Assembly: GCF_000381925.1 (NCBI RefSeq)
Contig: NZ_KB907309.1
Coordinates: 434,001 to 498,000 of the forward strand
DNA length: 64,000 nt
DNA from: Nocardia sp. BMG111209
GTDB lineage: Bacteria; Actinomycetota; Actinomycetes; Mycobacteriales; Mycobacteriaceae
Direction: 5' to 3'
Below, in pieces: positions 54,419-64,000 of this stretch. The stretch's first letter is position 1. Each line of letters begins with the position of its first letter. The position numbers and the translations under genes were made by a program. Below the pieces are notes generated by a model. It was not told where the DNA came from. It did not search any database and saw only the letters and a list, made by a program, of their open reading frames with translations.

Positions 54419-56202
54419 TTGACGACGCGTTCGTAGGTTTCGGCCAGTTCCAGGTCGGTGCGGATCCGCTCGTTCTCCTGCGGGGTCCAGTCCGGGGGGC
54501 GCAGGACGGCGGCCCAGGCGTCGAGGACCAGGCTGCCGTAGTTGTGGCCGTGGCCGTCGGCGACGCTCTGGGCGTTGGTCAGGTCGGCGGCCACCTGCCA
54601 GAAGGTGACGAACGGCCACCAGCGCATCTGGCGGGAGACGTCGGGGCCGCGGGGTTCGGACAGCCAGGCGGGGCGGGAGAAGATGAGGTCCGGTGACCAC
54701 CAGACGATCGGGTCGGAGGCGTGCTGGAGGTAGGCGATGCGCGGTTGCCGCCAGTCGGCGGAGGGCTGGTTCAATTCGTCCGTGGCGGAGGCGAATCGGA
54801 CCACCAGGCCGTCGGCGTAGACCGGTTCCACCTCCGGGGTGCCCGGGTCGCGGCGGGCGACGAACTGACTCCACAGCCGGTTCGAGTTCGGGGGGCCCAC
54901 CCAGAGTGCGCCGTCGACCTTGTCGCGCAGGTCGCCCAGTCCGCCGAAGGCCGCCTCCGAACCCTGTGAACCCAGGCTCTCGCCGTACACCACCAGCTTC
55001 GGCCGGGATTGCGGTGGTCGCGCGGACCAGGCGGTGTAGACCGCGTCGAACATCTTGCGGCCCGCCGCGGCCACCTTCTGCCGGTCGGCGAGGAAGGACA
55101 GCACGCTCGGCAGATACGAGTACTGGGACGCCACGATCGCGGTGTCACCGTGGTAGAGGTACTCCAGCGCGGCCGCGGCGGTCGAGTTCACCCAGCCGGT
55201 GCCGGTGGTGGTGACGATCGCGAGCACCTTCCGGTCGAAGGCGTGGGTTCGTTCCAGTTCGGCCACCGCCAGTTGTTCCTGGGTGCGGCCGCCGGTCGCC
55301 GAGTCCAGGCCGGCGTAGATCCGGATCGGCTGCCGCGCAGGGGCATTCGTGGCCGCCGAGATCAGCAGCGGGTCCGGGCCGTGCGAGACGAACCAGCGGC
55401 CCTCGGAGCCGAGGGTGTCCCAGGCGGCCAGCGACGCCGGGCTGCCGGAACGCTCCGGCGCCCGCGGCTGGACGGCGTAGGGGGTCACCTTGTCGTTGCG
55501 GACGCTGAACGCCGAGTTGGCGACCGCGAAGAACGCCCGGGTCGCGATGCCGTTGAACAACAGCACGATCAGCACCGCCAGCAGTGCCGCGCCCACGCCC
55601 GGCGCGAATCGTGGCGGCACCCGCACCCAGCGGCTGAGCTCGCGGGCGAAGAAGCGCACGATCTCCCGCAGCGTCCGGTAGCCGGCCACCACGGCGATGC
55701 CGACCGCCAGGCTCAAGCCGCCGGTTCGCAGATATGCCGCGCGGGTGGTGCCGGGCATATCCATCAGCGTGTAGATCTGCCGCTGCCAGTCCGCCGACAG
55801 CACCAGCATGTAGGCGGCGACCAGTCCGCAGCCGATCAGGATCACGATCTTCAGCGCGTACTGCCCGGGGATCGGCAGCGGCCGCCGACGCAGCCGCGGC
55901 CGCACCCAGCGCCGGAATCCCCACTCCAGCAGGCAGCCCGCGCCGTAGCCGATCGCCGCGTTGATCCCACTGATCAATCCCTGGAACAACCAGTCCCGCG
56001 GAACCAGCGAAGGCGTCACCGACCAGGCGAAGAACACCGTCCCGACCACCAGGCCGACATAGTTCAGGCCGATCACGTCGATCTCGATGCGGCGCAACAC
56101 CCGTACCGCGCGCTGCCCCGCCGACCGGCTCCGGCGGACGACGACCCCGCCGCGTACGCGCTGCGGGGTCGTCGATTCCGCGATCTCGGAGGCTTCCGGC
56201 AC
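54415..56202 (-). CDS. Abhydrolase_9 family membrane alpha/beta hydrolase
   Basis: A 595-residue protein: four or five N-terminal membrane helices (from VGLVVGTVFFAWSVTPSLVPRDW, residues ~49-240) followed by an extracytoplasmic or cytoplasmic alpha/beta hydrolase domain with nucleophile elbow YGESLGSQG (Ser about 410), PSVLSFLADRQKVAAAGRKMF, and late Asp/His segments including VADGHGHNYG. The two-part architecture is the known Abhydrolase_9_N plus Abhydrolase_9. Substrate unknown; perhaps a lipid ester. Coupled to the CPBP gene. Confidence 0.87.
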
Positions 56203-56348
56203 CCGTCAAGTATGGCCAACCCGGCGCCGCGAACGCGGGCACCGCACGGTGACCGGCCAACTCGCCGCGAACACTGCGGGACCGCGGGCCGGATCCCGAG
56301 CAGTCGAACACTCGGGTGCGCGGCTTCCGGGCCGGCCGGAACGGGCAC

Positions 56349-58631
56349 TCAGCCGAACAGCGCGGGCAGCGTGCCCTCGAAGGCCGCCCGCAGTTCGGCC
56401 AGGGTGACCGAGAACTGCCCCTGCACCTCGACGGAGTCGGCCCCTTGGTCGACCACGCCGATGCGCACCCACGGCAGCTCGCGCGCGCTGCACATCTTGG
56501 TGAAGCGGGTCTCCTCCGACCGCGGCACCGCGACCAGCACCCGGCCGGCGGATTCGGCGAACAGCGCCACGAACGGATCGGCGCCCTCGGGCAGCAGGAT
56601 CCGGCAGCCGGTCTCACCGGCCAGCGCGGCCTCGACGACCGCCTGCGCCAAGCCGCCCTCGGACAGGTCGTGCGCGGCGCTGATCATGCCGTCGCGGGAA
56701 CCGGCGGTGAGGATCTCGGACAGCAGCTGCTCGCGGGCGAAGTCGACCCGCGGCGGCACGCCGCCGAGGTGGTCGTGCTCGACCTGTGCCCAGATCGAGC
56801 CGCCGAACTCGTCGCGGGTGTCGCCGAGCAGGATCAGCGTCTCGCCGGGCTCGAGGCCGAGACCCGTCGGGATGCGCCGGTGCACATCGTCGATGACGCC
56901 GAGCACGCCGACCACGGGGGTCGGCAGGATCGCGGTCTGCCCGGTCTGGTTGTAGAAGCTGACGTTGCCGCCGGTGACCGGAATACCCAGTGCCACACAG
57001 CCGTCGGCGAGGCCGCGGACGGCCTGCTGGAACTGCCACATCACGCCCGGATCCTCCGGGGAGCCGAAGTTGAGGCAGTTGGTGACGGCCTTCGGGGTGG
57101 CGCCGGTGGTCGCCACGTTGCGGTACGCCTCGGCCAGCGCCAGCTGCGCGCCGGTGTACGGGTCGAGTTTGGTGTAGCGGCCGGAGGCATCGGTGGCCAG
57201 CGCGATACCGCGGCCGCCGACCTCGTCGATGCGGATCACACCGGCGTCGGCGTGTTCGGCGAGCACGGTGTTGCCGCGCACGTAGCGGTCGTACTGTTCG
57301 GTGATCCAGCGGCGGCTGCACAGCTGCGGGCTGGCGATCATCTTCAGCAGCGTGGCGCGCAGTTCGTCGGCGGTCCGCGGGCGGGACAGCCGGTCGGGGG
57401 TGTCGGCGACGAGCGCGTCCTGCTCGTCGGGGCGGCGCACCGGCCGCTCGTAGACCGGGCCCTCGTGCGCGACGGTCCGCGGCGGCACATCCACCACGGT
57501 CTCGCCGTGCCAGGTGATGACCAGGCGTTCACCGTCGGTGACCTCGCCGATCACGGTGGCCAGCACATCCCACTTCTTGCAGACGGCCAGGAAGGCGTCG
57601 ACATTGTCCGGGGTGACGACCGCGCACATCCGCTCCTGCGATTCGCTGGAGAGGATCTCGGCGGGGGTCATGTGCGTGGCGCGCAGCGGCACCAGATCGA
57701 GGTCGATCTGCATGCCGCCGTCGCCCGCGGCCGCGAGTTCCGAAGTGGCACAAGACAATCCGGCGCCGCCGAGATCCTGGATACCGACCACCAGATCGGC
57801 GGCGTACAGCTCCAGGCAGCACTCGATGAGCACCTTCTCGGCAAACGGGTCGCCCACCTGCACGCTCGGCAGCTTCTTGCGGCCGGTACCCGACTCGTCC
57901 CCGGAGAAGGTGTCCGACGCCAGCACCGACACGCCGCCGATACCGTCGAGGCCGGTGCGCGCGCCGAACAGAATGATCTTGTTACCGGCGCCGGAGGCGA
58001 AGGCCAGATGCAGATCCTCCACCCGCATGACACCCGCGCACAGCGCGTTGACCAGCGGATTGCCCTGGTACGACGGATCGAATACGGTTTCGCCGCCGAC
58101 ATTGGGCAGGCCCAGCGAATTGCCGTAGCCGCCGACCCCGCGCACCACGCCGTCGACCACGCGCCGGGTGTCCGGATGATCGACGGCGCCGAAGCGCAGC
58201 TGATCCATCACGGCGATCGGCCGCGCACCCATCGCCATGATGTCGCGCACGATGCCGCCCACGCCGGTCGCCGCCCCCTGATACGGCTCCACGTACGAGG
58301 GGTGGTTGTGGCTCTCGACCTTGAAGGTGACCGCCCAGCCGTCGCCGATGTCCACCACGCCCGCGTTCTCGCCGATACCGGCCAGCATGGACGCGCGCAT
58401 CTCGTCGGTGGTGGTCTGGCCGAAGTAGCGCAGATGCACCTTGGAGGATTTGTACGAGCAGTGCTCGCTCCACATCACCGAATACATCGCCAGCTCGGCA
58501 TCGGTCGGCCGGCGGCCGAGGATCTCCCGGATACGGGCGTACTCGTCGTCCTTGAGCCCCAGCTCCTTGTAGGGCTGCGCGGTGTCCGGGGTGGCGGCGG
58601 CGGTGCTGACGGTGTCGACATGGACGGTCAC
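56349..58631 (-). CDS. purL: Phosphoribosylformylglycinamidine synthase II
   Basis: Fourth purine step: FGAR to FGAM, with ammonia supplied by PurQ and PurS as scaffold. The 760-residue length is that of small-type PurL. Motifs: [42 protein letters not shown], the ATP-binding [15 protein letters not shown] and [14 protein letters not shown] 58631 is chosen as start; AAAGGA lies 14 bases ahead, which is far, so a neighbouring start cannot be excluded. Unlike many bacteria purL is not next to purQS, which lie 3.6 kb to the right beyond three other genes. Confidence 0.95.
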   Translation of the reverse strand: MTVHVDTVSTAAATPDTAQPYKELGLKDDEYARIREILGRRPTDAELAMYSVMWSEHCSYKSSKVHLRYFGQTTTDEMRASMLAGIGENAGVVDIGDGWAVTFKVESHNHPSYVEPYQGAATGVGGIVRDIMAMGARPIAVMDQLRFGAVDHPDTRRVVDGVVRGVGGYGNSLGLPNVGGETVFDPSYQGNPLVNALCAGVMRVEDLHLAFASGAGNKIILFGARTGLDGIGGVSVLASDTFSGDESGTGRKKLPSVQVGDPFAEKVLIECCLELYAADLVVGIQDLGGAGLSCATSELAAAGDGGMQIDLDLVPLRATHMTPAEILSSESQERMCAVVTPDNVDAFLAVCKKWDVLATVIGEVTDGERLVITWHGETVVDVPPRTVAHEGPVYERPVRRPDEQDALVADTPDRLSRPRTADELRATLLKMIASPQLCSRRWITEQYDRYVRGNTVLAEHADAGVIRIDEVGGRGIALATDASGRYTKLDPYTGAQLALAEAYRNVATTGATPKAVTNCLNFGSPEDPGVMWQFQQAVRGLADGCVALGIPVTGGNVSFYNQTGQTAILPTPVVGVLGVIDDVHRRIPTGLGLEPGETLILLGDTRDEFGGSIWAQVEHDHLGGVPPRVDFAREQLLSEILTAGSRDGMISAAHDLSEGGLAQAVVEAALAGETGCRILLPEGADPFVALFAESAGRVLVAVPRSEETRFTKMCSARELPWVRIGVVDQGADSVEVQGQFSVTLAELRAAFEGTLPALFG

Positions 58632-58827
58632 TGTGAGTACCGGGGTCCTTTCGGCGGACAGGCGAACGCGGCGCCCGGGCGCGGATACGGGAGACGAGCT
58701 CAGTTTAGAAGCAGCATCCGACGGCCCCGCAGTCGCGGTGCCACCTGCCGCGACGATCCGGTGAGTCCGGCCACACCCGCGAAAAAGGCGGTATGGACCT
58801 GGGCGGCCGACCCAGTACGCTGATTCG

Positions 58828-60144
58828 GTGAACGATCGAGCCCGGCTCGCCGCCTCGGGTGATGTGCCCGACGATCTCCGAGCCGCTCGCCGTCGCCGAA
58901 TGTGGCGCATCGCGGTCGGGCTGTTCCTGCTCTCCGCACTCATCGAGATCGTGGCCCGGCAATGGGCCGGTTACATCGATTTGCAGGTCTATCGCAACGG
59001 CGCCCGGGTGTGGCTCGACGGTCACGATCTGTACGGGCCGCTGCCGCCGTCGGGTGGGCTCGGACTGCCGTTCACCTACCCGCCGCCCGCGGCGCTGTTC
59101 TTCATCCCGCTGGCGCTGATGCCGTTGTGGCTGGCCGGGCCCGCGACGGTCCTGGTCTCGCTGATCTGCCTCGGCCTCACGCTGTGGGTGGTGCTGAACG
59201 CGCTGGACTCCACCCCGGACCGGACGACCCGATGGGCGCTCGTGATCGGTGGCGTGGGCCTGCTCGGCCTGTCCGAACCGGTCCGGCAGACCTACAACTT
59301 CGGCCAGGTCAATCTGGTCCTGATGACCGCGATCGTGCTGGATGTGCTGGTCCGGCGGCCCGGCTGGCCGCGCGGGATGCTCATCGGCATCGCGATCGCG
59401 GTCAAGCTCACCCCGGCCGGATTCCTCCTGTACTTCCTGGTGCGCCGGGACTGGCGGGCCATGCTCACCACGGTGCTGTCCGCGCTGGCCACCATCGCGA
59501 TCGGGGTGGCGCTGTTCCCGCGGGAGTCCGCCGAGTACTGGTCCCGGGTGATCCGCGACACCGGCCGGATCGGCCCGCCCGCGTTCGCGGGGAATCAGTC
59601 GCTGAAGGGCATGGTGTTCCGGCTCGGGCTCGGCGAGCAGGCTGCCACCCGGCTGTGGCTGACGCTGGCGGTCGTCGCGGTCGCGCTGGCGGCGGTGGTG
59701 ATGTGGCGGCTGGTGCAGACGCCGCAGCCGATCGGCCCGGAACAGGCGCGGCCGACGGGCCCGGAACAGGCGCGGCCGACGGGCCTGGAACAGGCCACCG
59801 CCCTGCTGGTGAACGCGCTCGCGGTACTGCTGGTCTCACCGGTGTCCTGGTCGCACCACTGGGTGTGGGTGGCGCCGGCGGTGCCGGTGGCGCTGGCGTG
59901 GCTGCGCCGCGCGGGATTCACCCGGGCCCGGCTCGCGGTCGCGGCGGCCATCGCGCTGATATTCCTGATCGGCCCGCACTGGCTGCTGCCGCACAGCGCC
60001 CATCGGGAGCACGGCTGGGCGCTGTGGCAGCAGGCGATCGGCAGCAGCTATGTGCTGCTCACGTTCGCGGGGCTGGCGGTGGCGGCGGTCTGCTTCCGGC
60101 GCGGTTATCGCGGCGCCAGGAACGCCGCCAGCGCGGCCGCGTAG
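58828..60144 (+). CDS. GT87-family (DUF2029) polyprenol-phosphate-mannose-dependent mannosyltransferase
   Basis: Membrane GT-C enzyme of the PimE/GT87 family that uses polyprenyl phosphomannose to extend lipid-linked glycans outside the membrane. The 438-residue protein has about ten membrane helices; the first outer loop contains [23 protein letters not shown], with Asp51 the likely catalytic residue (as Asp58 in PimE), then [11 protein letters not shown], and [13 protein letters not shown] 58828 follows TACGCT (58816-58821) by six bases, suggesting a leaderless mRNA. A 24-bp tandem repeat lies in a cytoplasmic loop. Overlaps the M18 gene end by 40 bp. Confidence 0.87.
   Translation: MNDRARLAASGDVPDDLRAARRRRMWRIAVGLFLLSALIEIVARQWAGYIDLQVYRNGARVWLDGHDLYGPLPPSGGLGLPFTYPPPAALFFIPLALMPLWLAGPATVLVSLICLGLTLWVVLNALDSTPDRTTRWALVIGGVGLLGLSEPVRQTYNFGQVNLVLMTAIVLDVLVRRPGWPRGMLIGIAIAVKLTPAGFLLYFLVRRDWRAMLTTVLSALATIAIGVALFPRESAEYWSRVIRDTGRIGPPAFAGNQSLKGMVFRLGLGEQAATRLWLTLAVVAVALAAVVMWRLVQTPQPIGPEQARPTGPEQARPTGLEQATALLVNALAVLLVSPVSWSHHWVWVAPAVPVALAWLRRAGFTRARLAVAAAIALIFLIGPHWLLPHSAHREHGWALWQQAIGSSYVLLTFAGLAVAAVCFRRGYRGARNAASAAA
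59731..59796 (+). repeat. 24-bp tandem repeat in the GT87 gene
   Basis: Almost three copies of a 24-bp unit encode [22 protein letters not shown] in a loop between membrane helices. The first two copies are nearly identical in DNA (GGCCCGGAACAGGCGCGGCC). Confidence 0.85.
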
Positions 60145-61397
60145 GCCGGCACATCGGCCGCGGCCATCAACTCGCGGGCCGAATGCATCGCCAGTTGCGG
60201 CGCGCCGACGTCGACGGTCGGCATCCCGGTGCGGGCCGCGGTCATCGGGCCGATGGTGGATCCGCAGGGCAGATCCGCGCGATGCACATAGCGCTGCAAC
60301 GGAACTCGCGCCTGAGCACAGGCCAGCGCGAAGGCCCCGGCGCCGACCGCGTCGGTGGCGTAGCGAAGGTTCTGGTTGACCTTCAACACCGGACCGCCGC
60401 CGGCCTCGATCCGGTGCGCGGGCTCGTGCCGCTCCGGATAGTTGGGATGCGTAGCGTGGGCCATGTCGCCGGATGCACAGATCGAACTGGCAAGTGCCGC
60501 AAGGTATTCCGATCGACCACCGCCACGCGCCAGCACGATCCGTTCCAGTACCGCGGGCAGCAGATCCGACTGTGCGCCGCGGTCGGACTGGCTGCCGACC
60601 TCCTCGTGGTCGAAGATCGCCAGCACCGGGGCGGGTGCGCCGGGACGCGCCCCGGACACGGCGGCGAGGAAACCGTGCAGACCCGCGTAGCAGGTGGCCT
60701 GATTGTCCAGGCGTGGCGCGCTGATCAGATCACGGTCCCGGCCGACCGTGCCGCTGGGTGCGAGATCGTGGGTCATCAACTCCCAGCCCAGCAACGTGCC
60801 GGGCTCGACCCCGGCCCGGTCCGCGACGTACTCGGCCAGCGAGCGCGGTTCGCCGCCGAGACCCCAGACGGCGTTGACGTGCCGCTGCGGATCCAGCGTG
60901 ACCCCGCGGCGATCCTCGGACAGGTGGATCGCCAACTGCGGCACCCGCAACAGCGGTTCGTCGATCCGGACCAGCACCTGCCGCACGGCATCCCCGTCAC
61001 GGACGGTCAGCCGCCCGGACAAGCCCAGGTCGCGATCCAGCCACGAATTCAGCCAGGCGCCGCCGTACGGTTCCAGGCCGACCAGTTGCCAGCCGGCGAC
61101 CGCCAGATCCGGATGCTGTTTGACGCGCAGGTTGGGACTGTCGGTATGCGCGCCGACCACCCGGAATCCGCGCGCGGCGTCGGCCTCGCCCGATTCCGCC
61201 CAGGCCACCAGCGAGGCCCCGCGCACCACGAAGTACCGGCCCGTGCCGGCATGCTCCCACGGCCGGGACTCGACGAGTTCGATGAATCCGTGCGCCGCCA
61301 ATTCCGTTGCGACGGTTCGGCACACATGGAACGGGGAGGGTGACGCGTCGATGAAGGCACACAGTCCGGACGCGCTCGCGGTGATCGAGACGGGCAT
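60105..61397 (-). CDS. pepC: M18-family aminopeptidase
   Basis: Dinuclear-zinc aspartyl aminopeptidase-like enzyme (also annotated apeB). The 430-residue protein has the metal-ligand motifs [12 protein letters not shown] (His about 82), [14 protein letters not shown] (bridging Asp), [11 protein letters not shown] (catalytic Glu-Glu) and the final AMHSARE histidine. Releases acidic N-terminal residues from peptides in the cytoplasm. Corresponds to Rv0800. Its 3' end overlaps the mannosyltransferase 3' end by 40 bp. Confidence 0.93.
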   Translation of the reverse strand: MPVSITASASGLCAFIDASPSPFHVCRTVATELAAHGFIELVESRPWEHAGTGRYFVVRGASLVAWAESGEADAARGFRVVGAHTDSPNLRVKQHPDLAVAGWQLVGLEPYGGAWLNSWLDRDLGLSGRLTVRDGDAVRQVLVRIDEPLLRVPQLAIHLSEDRRGVTLDPQRHVNAVWGLGGEPRSLAEYVADRAGVEPGTLLGWELMTHDLAPSGTVGRDRDLISAPRLDNQATCYAGLHGFLAAVSGARPGAPAPVLAIFDHEEVGSQSDRGAQSDLLPAVLERIVLARGGGRSEYLAALASSICASGDMAHATHPNYPERHEPAHRIEAGGGPVLKVNQNLRYATDAVGAGAFALACAQARVPLQRYVHRADLPCGSTIGPMTAARTGMPTVDVGAPQLAMHSARELMAAADVPAYAAALAAFLAPR

Positions 61398-61492
61398 ACC
61401 GCGATCCTAGGGGGCTTTACAATTCCCGCGAATTCTCACCACACGACGGGCACCGCGGAGTTTCGCATTTCACTCCGGGCATATCAGGCGAA

Positions 61493-61930
61493 TCAGCCGA
61501 GGGCCGGCGCCTCGACGACCTGCTCCAGCAGCCGCAAGAGGTCGGCGTGCCGTTCCGCGCCGATCCGTTTCCGCAATTCCTCCTCCACCCGCGACTCCTC
61601 GGCGCGTACCGAGTGCACGAGGGCGACGCCGAGATCGCTGAGGCCGATCAGGATGCGCCGGCGATCCTCCGCCGCGGCGATCCGGAAGATCAGGCCGCGA
61701 TCCGCGAGGGAATCGGCATGCCTGGTCGCCGAGGAGGGTGGCAACTGGGCGCGGGCGGCCAGGTCGGTCATCGTGATGCCGCTGTCGTCGGAGAGATTCG
61801 ACAACATCGCCCACTGATCGGCGGAAAGTTGCCGGGCACACAGCGCCGCATCGAGGTGGCGCAGCCAGCAACGTTCCGCGGCACGCAGCGCCCCGTGCAG
61901 CGTAGAAAATCCGCTCACAATGGTCGACAT
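61493..61930 (-). CDS. MarR-family transcriptional regulator
   Basis: A 145-residue MarR protein: helix LSADQWAMLSNLSDD, recognition region GITMTDLAARAQLPPSSATRHADSLADRGLI (about residues 51-81) and the wing RIAAAEDRRRILIGLSDLG. Start ATG 61930. No target gene is adjacent on a divergent strand; it follows purQ in the same direction after a hairpin, so it has its own promoter in the 274-bp gap. Confidence 0.88.
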   Translation of the reverse strand: MSTIVSGFSTLHGALRAAERCWLRHLDAALCARQLSADQWAMLSNLSDDSGITMTDLAARAQLPPSSATRHADSLADRGLIFRIAAAEDRRRILIGLSDLGVALVHSVRAEESRVEEELRKRIGAERHADLLRLLEQVVEAPALG

Positions 61931-62128
61931 CGATTCCGCCCATCATTTCCGCCAGGACGAGTGAGAGGGTACCGAATGTACTCGTGCGGTGAGTGCCCGA
62001 ACGAGATAATGCGTTCCCTCGTTCCGAGAACCGCCGGGAATTGCGTCGATGCGTGAACGGATGCAATTGCAGAGTTTGCCGGCAACCTGCACGTGCACGA
62101 TTGCGGGGCGATAGACCGGGATTTGCCG

Positions 62129-62159
62129 GGACCACCACGCCGTCGCGCGGGTGGTCCCT
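62129..62159. terminator. Hairpin downstream of purQ
   Basis: GGGACCACC (62129-62137) pairs perfectly with GGTGGTCCC (62151-62159), 46 bp past the purQ stop. It is the best candidate terminator of the purS-purQ operon. Confidence 0.65.
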
Positions 62160-62204
62160 ACGCCGCCGGGGCGGCGATCGCCGTACTGCCGGTGCGGACG
62201 ATCC

Positions 62205-62885
62205 CTAGGCCGCGACGAGCGTGTCGACCACGGAGAGGAACATGCCGAGGCCGTCATCGCTGGGACCGGTCAGCGGCTCGGTGGCGTGCTCGGGATGCGG
62301 CATCAGGCCGACGATCCGGCCGTCGGCGGACGAGATGCCCGCGATGTCGCGCTGCGAGCCGTTCGGGTTCTCGCCGTAGCGGAACACCACCCGGCCCTCG
62401 CCCTCCAACTCGTCGAGCACACGCTGCGAGGCCTGGTAACGGCCCTCCGCGTTCTTGACCGGGATGAGGATCTGCGCGCCCGGCTCGTAGCGGGAGGTCC
62501 ACGCGGTGTCGGTGCGCTCCACCCGCAGCCATTCGTCGCGGCAGATGAAGTGCAGGCCCTGATTGCGGGTCAGCGCGCCGGGCAGCAGTCCGGCCTCGCA
62601 CAGCACCTGGAACCCGTTGCAGATACCCAGGACCGGCATCCCCTTGCCCGCGGCCTCGACCACCTTGCCCATCACCGGGGCGAACCGGGCGATGGCGCCG
62701 GCCCGCAGGTAGTCGCCGTAGGAGAAGCCGCCGGGGACCACGACCGCGTCGACCGCGCGCAGGTCGGCGTCGCCGTGCCACAGCGCCACCGCCTCGGCGC
62801 CACCGAGCCGGACCGCGCGGGCGGCGTCGACGTCGTCGAGGGTGCCCGGGAAGGTGATCACACCGATGCGAGCGTTGCCGGTCAC
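62205..62885 (-). CDS. purQ: Phosphoribosylformylglycinamidine synthase I (glutaminase)
   Basis: Glutaminase subunit delivering ammonia to PurL. The 226-residue class I amidotransferase has [19 protein letters not shown], the nucleophile [19 protein letters not shown] (Cys about 87) and the His-x-Glu pair [12 protein letters not shown]. Start ATG 62885 overlaps the purS stop by 4 bp. Confidence 0.96.
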   Translation of the reverse strand: MTGNARIGVITFPGTLDDVDAARAVRLGGAEAVALWHGDADLRAVDAVVVPGGFSYGDYLRAGAIARFAPVMGKVVEAAGKGMPVLGICNGFQVLCEAGLLPGALTRNQGLHFICRDEWLRVERTDTAWTSRYEPGAQILIPVKNAEGRYQASQRVLDELEGEGRVVFRYGENPNGSQRDIAGISSADGRIVGLMPHPEHATEPLTGPSDDGLGMFLSVVDTLVAA

Positions 62886-63118
62886 GACAGTCGCACCACC
62901 TTCCAGTCCTCGATCACCGTGTTGGCGAGCAGGGCCTCCGCGATCTTCGCCAGCTCCGCGTCGTCGACGCTGTCGTCGACGTCGAGTTCGAATCGCTTGC
63001 CCTGCCGGACATCCGACACACCCGGGAAACCCAGGCGCCCGAGTGCGCCGACGATGGCCTGACCCTGCGGATCCAGGATCTCGGCCTTCGGCATCACCTC
63101 GACCACGACTCGTGCCAC
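62882..63118 (-). CDS. purS: Phosphoribosylformylglycinamidine synthase subunit PurS
   Basis: A 78-residue PurS, the small scaffold joining PurL and PurQ. Shows [32 protein letters not shown] and the terminal [12 protein letters not shown] 63118 has GAGGAG nine bases upstream; longer ORF extension is not PurS-like. First gene of the purSQ operon, divergent from the metallo-beta-lactamase-fold gene. Confidence 0.93.
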   Translation of the reverse strand: MARVVVEVMPKAEILDPQGQAIVGALGRLGFPGVSDVRQGKRFELDVDDSVDDAELAKIAEALLANTVIEDWKVVRLS

Positions 63119-63210
63119 GCGTTGCTCCTCAGCTGTGGGGGGATTACCGGCACAGCGTAGTCGGCGAGTTCCGCGCGGCACGGCGCGGGTGGGGCTTGTA
63201 CGTTGGCCGT

Positions 63211-63864
63211 ATGCGCGTCGCACACTTCGGACATTCCTGTGTTCTCGTCGAACTCGACGGCGTCAAGATTCTCTTCGATCCGGGCAATTTCTCGCACGGA
63301 TTCGAGGGCGTCACCGGGCTGGACGCGATCGCGGTCACCCATCAGCACCCCGACCACATCGACGCCCACCGGATCGAGGCCCTGATCGAGGGCAATCCCG
63401 GCGCCCGCCTGCTCAGCGACCCCCAGACCGCCCAGCAGCGCGGCGAGCCGTGGGAGGCGGTGCACGCCGGCGACGTGCTCACCGTGGGCGAGGTGCAGAT
63501 CACCGGGGGTGGCGGCCGGCACGCGGTCATCCACCCGGAGATCCCGGTGATCGACAACACCGTGTTCCAGCTGGGCACCCCCGCGGATCCGGCGCGGTTC
63601 GTCCATCCGGGCGACAGCCTGTGGGTGCCGTCGGTGCCGGTCGGCGTGCTGGCCCTGCCCGCGGTGGCGCCGTGGATGAAGATCAGCGAGGCCGTCGACT
63701 ACCTGCGCGCGGTACATCCGCGCACGGCCCTGCCCATCCACTACGGGATCATCAGCCCCGCGGCCCAGGGCATCTACTTCGGCCGGCTGTCCGAAATGCG
63801 GCCGGTGGACAGCGATTTCGTCGTCATCCAGCCCGAGGATCAGGCCGACCTGGCCACCGCGTAG
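63211..63864 (+). CDS. Metallo-beta-lactamase-fold hydrolase (UPF0173/UlaG-like)
   Basis: A 217-residue metallo-hydrolase: HFGHSCVLVELDGVKILFDPG, the metal site THQHPDHID (HxHxDH at about residues 47-52) and the late PIHYG histidine. The metal-binding pattern is typical of the UlaG/YtnP-related branch acting on phosphodiesters or lactones. ATG 63211 follows TACGTT (63199-63204) by six bases and lacks a ribosome site, so it is probably leaderless. The last 25 bp overlap the convergent peptidase gene. Confidence 0.87.
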   Translation: MRVAHFGHSCVLVELDGVKILFDPGNFSHGFEGVTGLDAIAVTHQHPDHIDAHRIEALIEGNPGARLLSDPQTAQQRGEPWEAVHAGDVLTVGEVQITGGGGRHAVIHPEIPVIDNTVFQLGTPADPARFVHPGDSLWVPSVPVGVLALPAVAPWMKISEAVDYLRAVHPRTALPIHYGIISPAAQGIYFGRLSEMRPVDSDFVVIQPEDQADLATA

Positions 63865-64000
63865 CCGGCCAGGAACAGCGCCTCGGCGAGCGCGATCCGC
63901 TCGATCTCGGCCGGGTCCACGCTCTCGTTGGGGGCGTGGATCAGGCAGGCGGGTTCCTCGACGCCGACGAGCATGATCTCCGCGTCCGGATAGGTCTCGG
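63840..64000 (-). CDS. M20/dipeptidase-type metallopeptidase, C-terminal fragment at window edge
   Basis: Only the last 53 codons are visible. They read ETYPDAEIMLVGVEEPACLIHAPNESVDPAEIERIALAEALFLAGYAVARSA, i.e. the C-terminus of M20-family dipeptidases with the final metal-ligand histidine in LIHAPNESV. The rest of the gene lies beyond the right edge. Confidence 0.8.
   Translation of the reverse strand, partial: ETYPDAEIMLVGVEEPACLIHAPNESVDPAEIERIALAEALFLAGYAVARSA

Noticed and set aside
61400..61492. Hairpin CGGAGT/ACTCCG after the MarR gene
   Set aside because: Only six base pairs with a ten-base loop and no T-tract; too weak to call.

Overview
The window is high-GC actinobacterial DNA, most like Nocardia or a close mycolic-acid-containing relative. 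Supporting evidence: mycothiol synthase (mshD), a DesA1-type acyl-ACP desaturase, an LmeA-type lipoprotein-like enzyme, a GlnR-type regulator, a polycysteine leader peptide, several genes that look leaderless, and a backbone gene order matching my recollection of the Mycobacterium tuberculosis Rv0800-Rv0824c block. No species call is possible from sequence alone.

Layout. 1-2.5 kb: end of a SnoaL-like gene, three tRNAs (Phe, Asp, Glu), a ScbR-like TetR repressor with a long regulatory intergenic region, and tRNA-Lys. 3-18.7 kb: desA1, dusB, an LCP wall-ligase gene, phoU, the pstSCAB phosphate importer (with a PHO-box-like site), mshD, glnR, lmeA-thioredoxin, then a sulfur operon (DUF4395, cysA/sseA sulfurtransferase, sseC) behind a leaderless polycysteine uORF with an attenuator hairpin, and a 34-aa membrane microprotein coupled to a nitrobindin-like gene. 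19-25.3 kb: cydABDC (cytochrome bd), apparently inserted into the conserved block, with a perfect operator dyad. 25.4-32.8 kb: pabC, ygfZ, MOSC, asparaginase, DUF3073, purM, and an alpha/beta hydrolase-TetR pair. 32.8-33.1 kb: a deletion scar joining the 3' ends of two dead genes. 33.1-40.4 kb: a four-gene peptide/nickel-type ABC importer, then purF. 40.5-42.3 kb: a membrane protein and a sterol-carrier-like gene.

42.3-53.7 kb is the accessory island and the most interesting part. It holds a small Fe(II)/2OG oxygenase, an XRE regulator, a DAO-type flavoenzyme, a protein with two ribbon-helix-helix-like halves, a 965-aa NB-ARC/TPR regulator, a clavaminate-synthase-like Fe(II)/2OG oxygenase with its whole facial triad, a glycine-amidinotransferase-like enzyme with its whole D-H-C triad, a second HTH/TPR regulator, and two small membrane proteins. 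No NRPS, PKS or adenylation enzyme is visible, so I infer a compact pathway making a hydroxylated guanidino small molecule. It sits between genes (sterol-carrier-like gene and CPBP/abhydrolase/purL) that are close neighbours in mycobacteria.

53.6-64 kb returns to backbone: CPBP protease-like gene, Abhydrolase_9 protein, purL, a GT87 mannosyltransferase, M18 aminopeptidase, MarR, purQ-purS, a metallo-beta-lactamase-fold gene and the end of an M20 peptidase. Five purine genes (purM, purF, purL, purQ, purS) are scattered across 33 kb.
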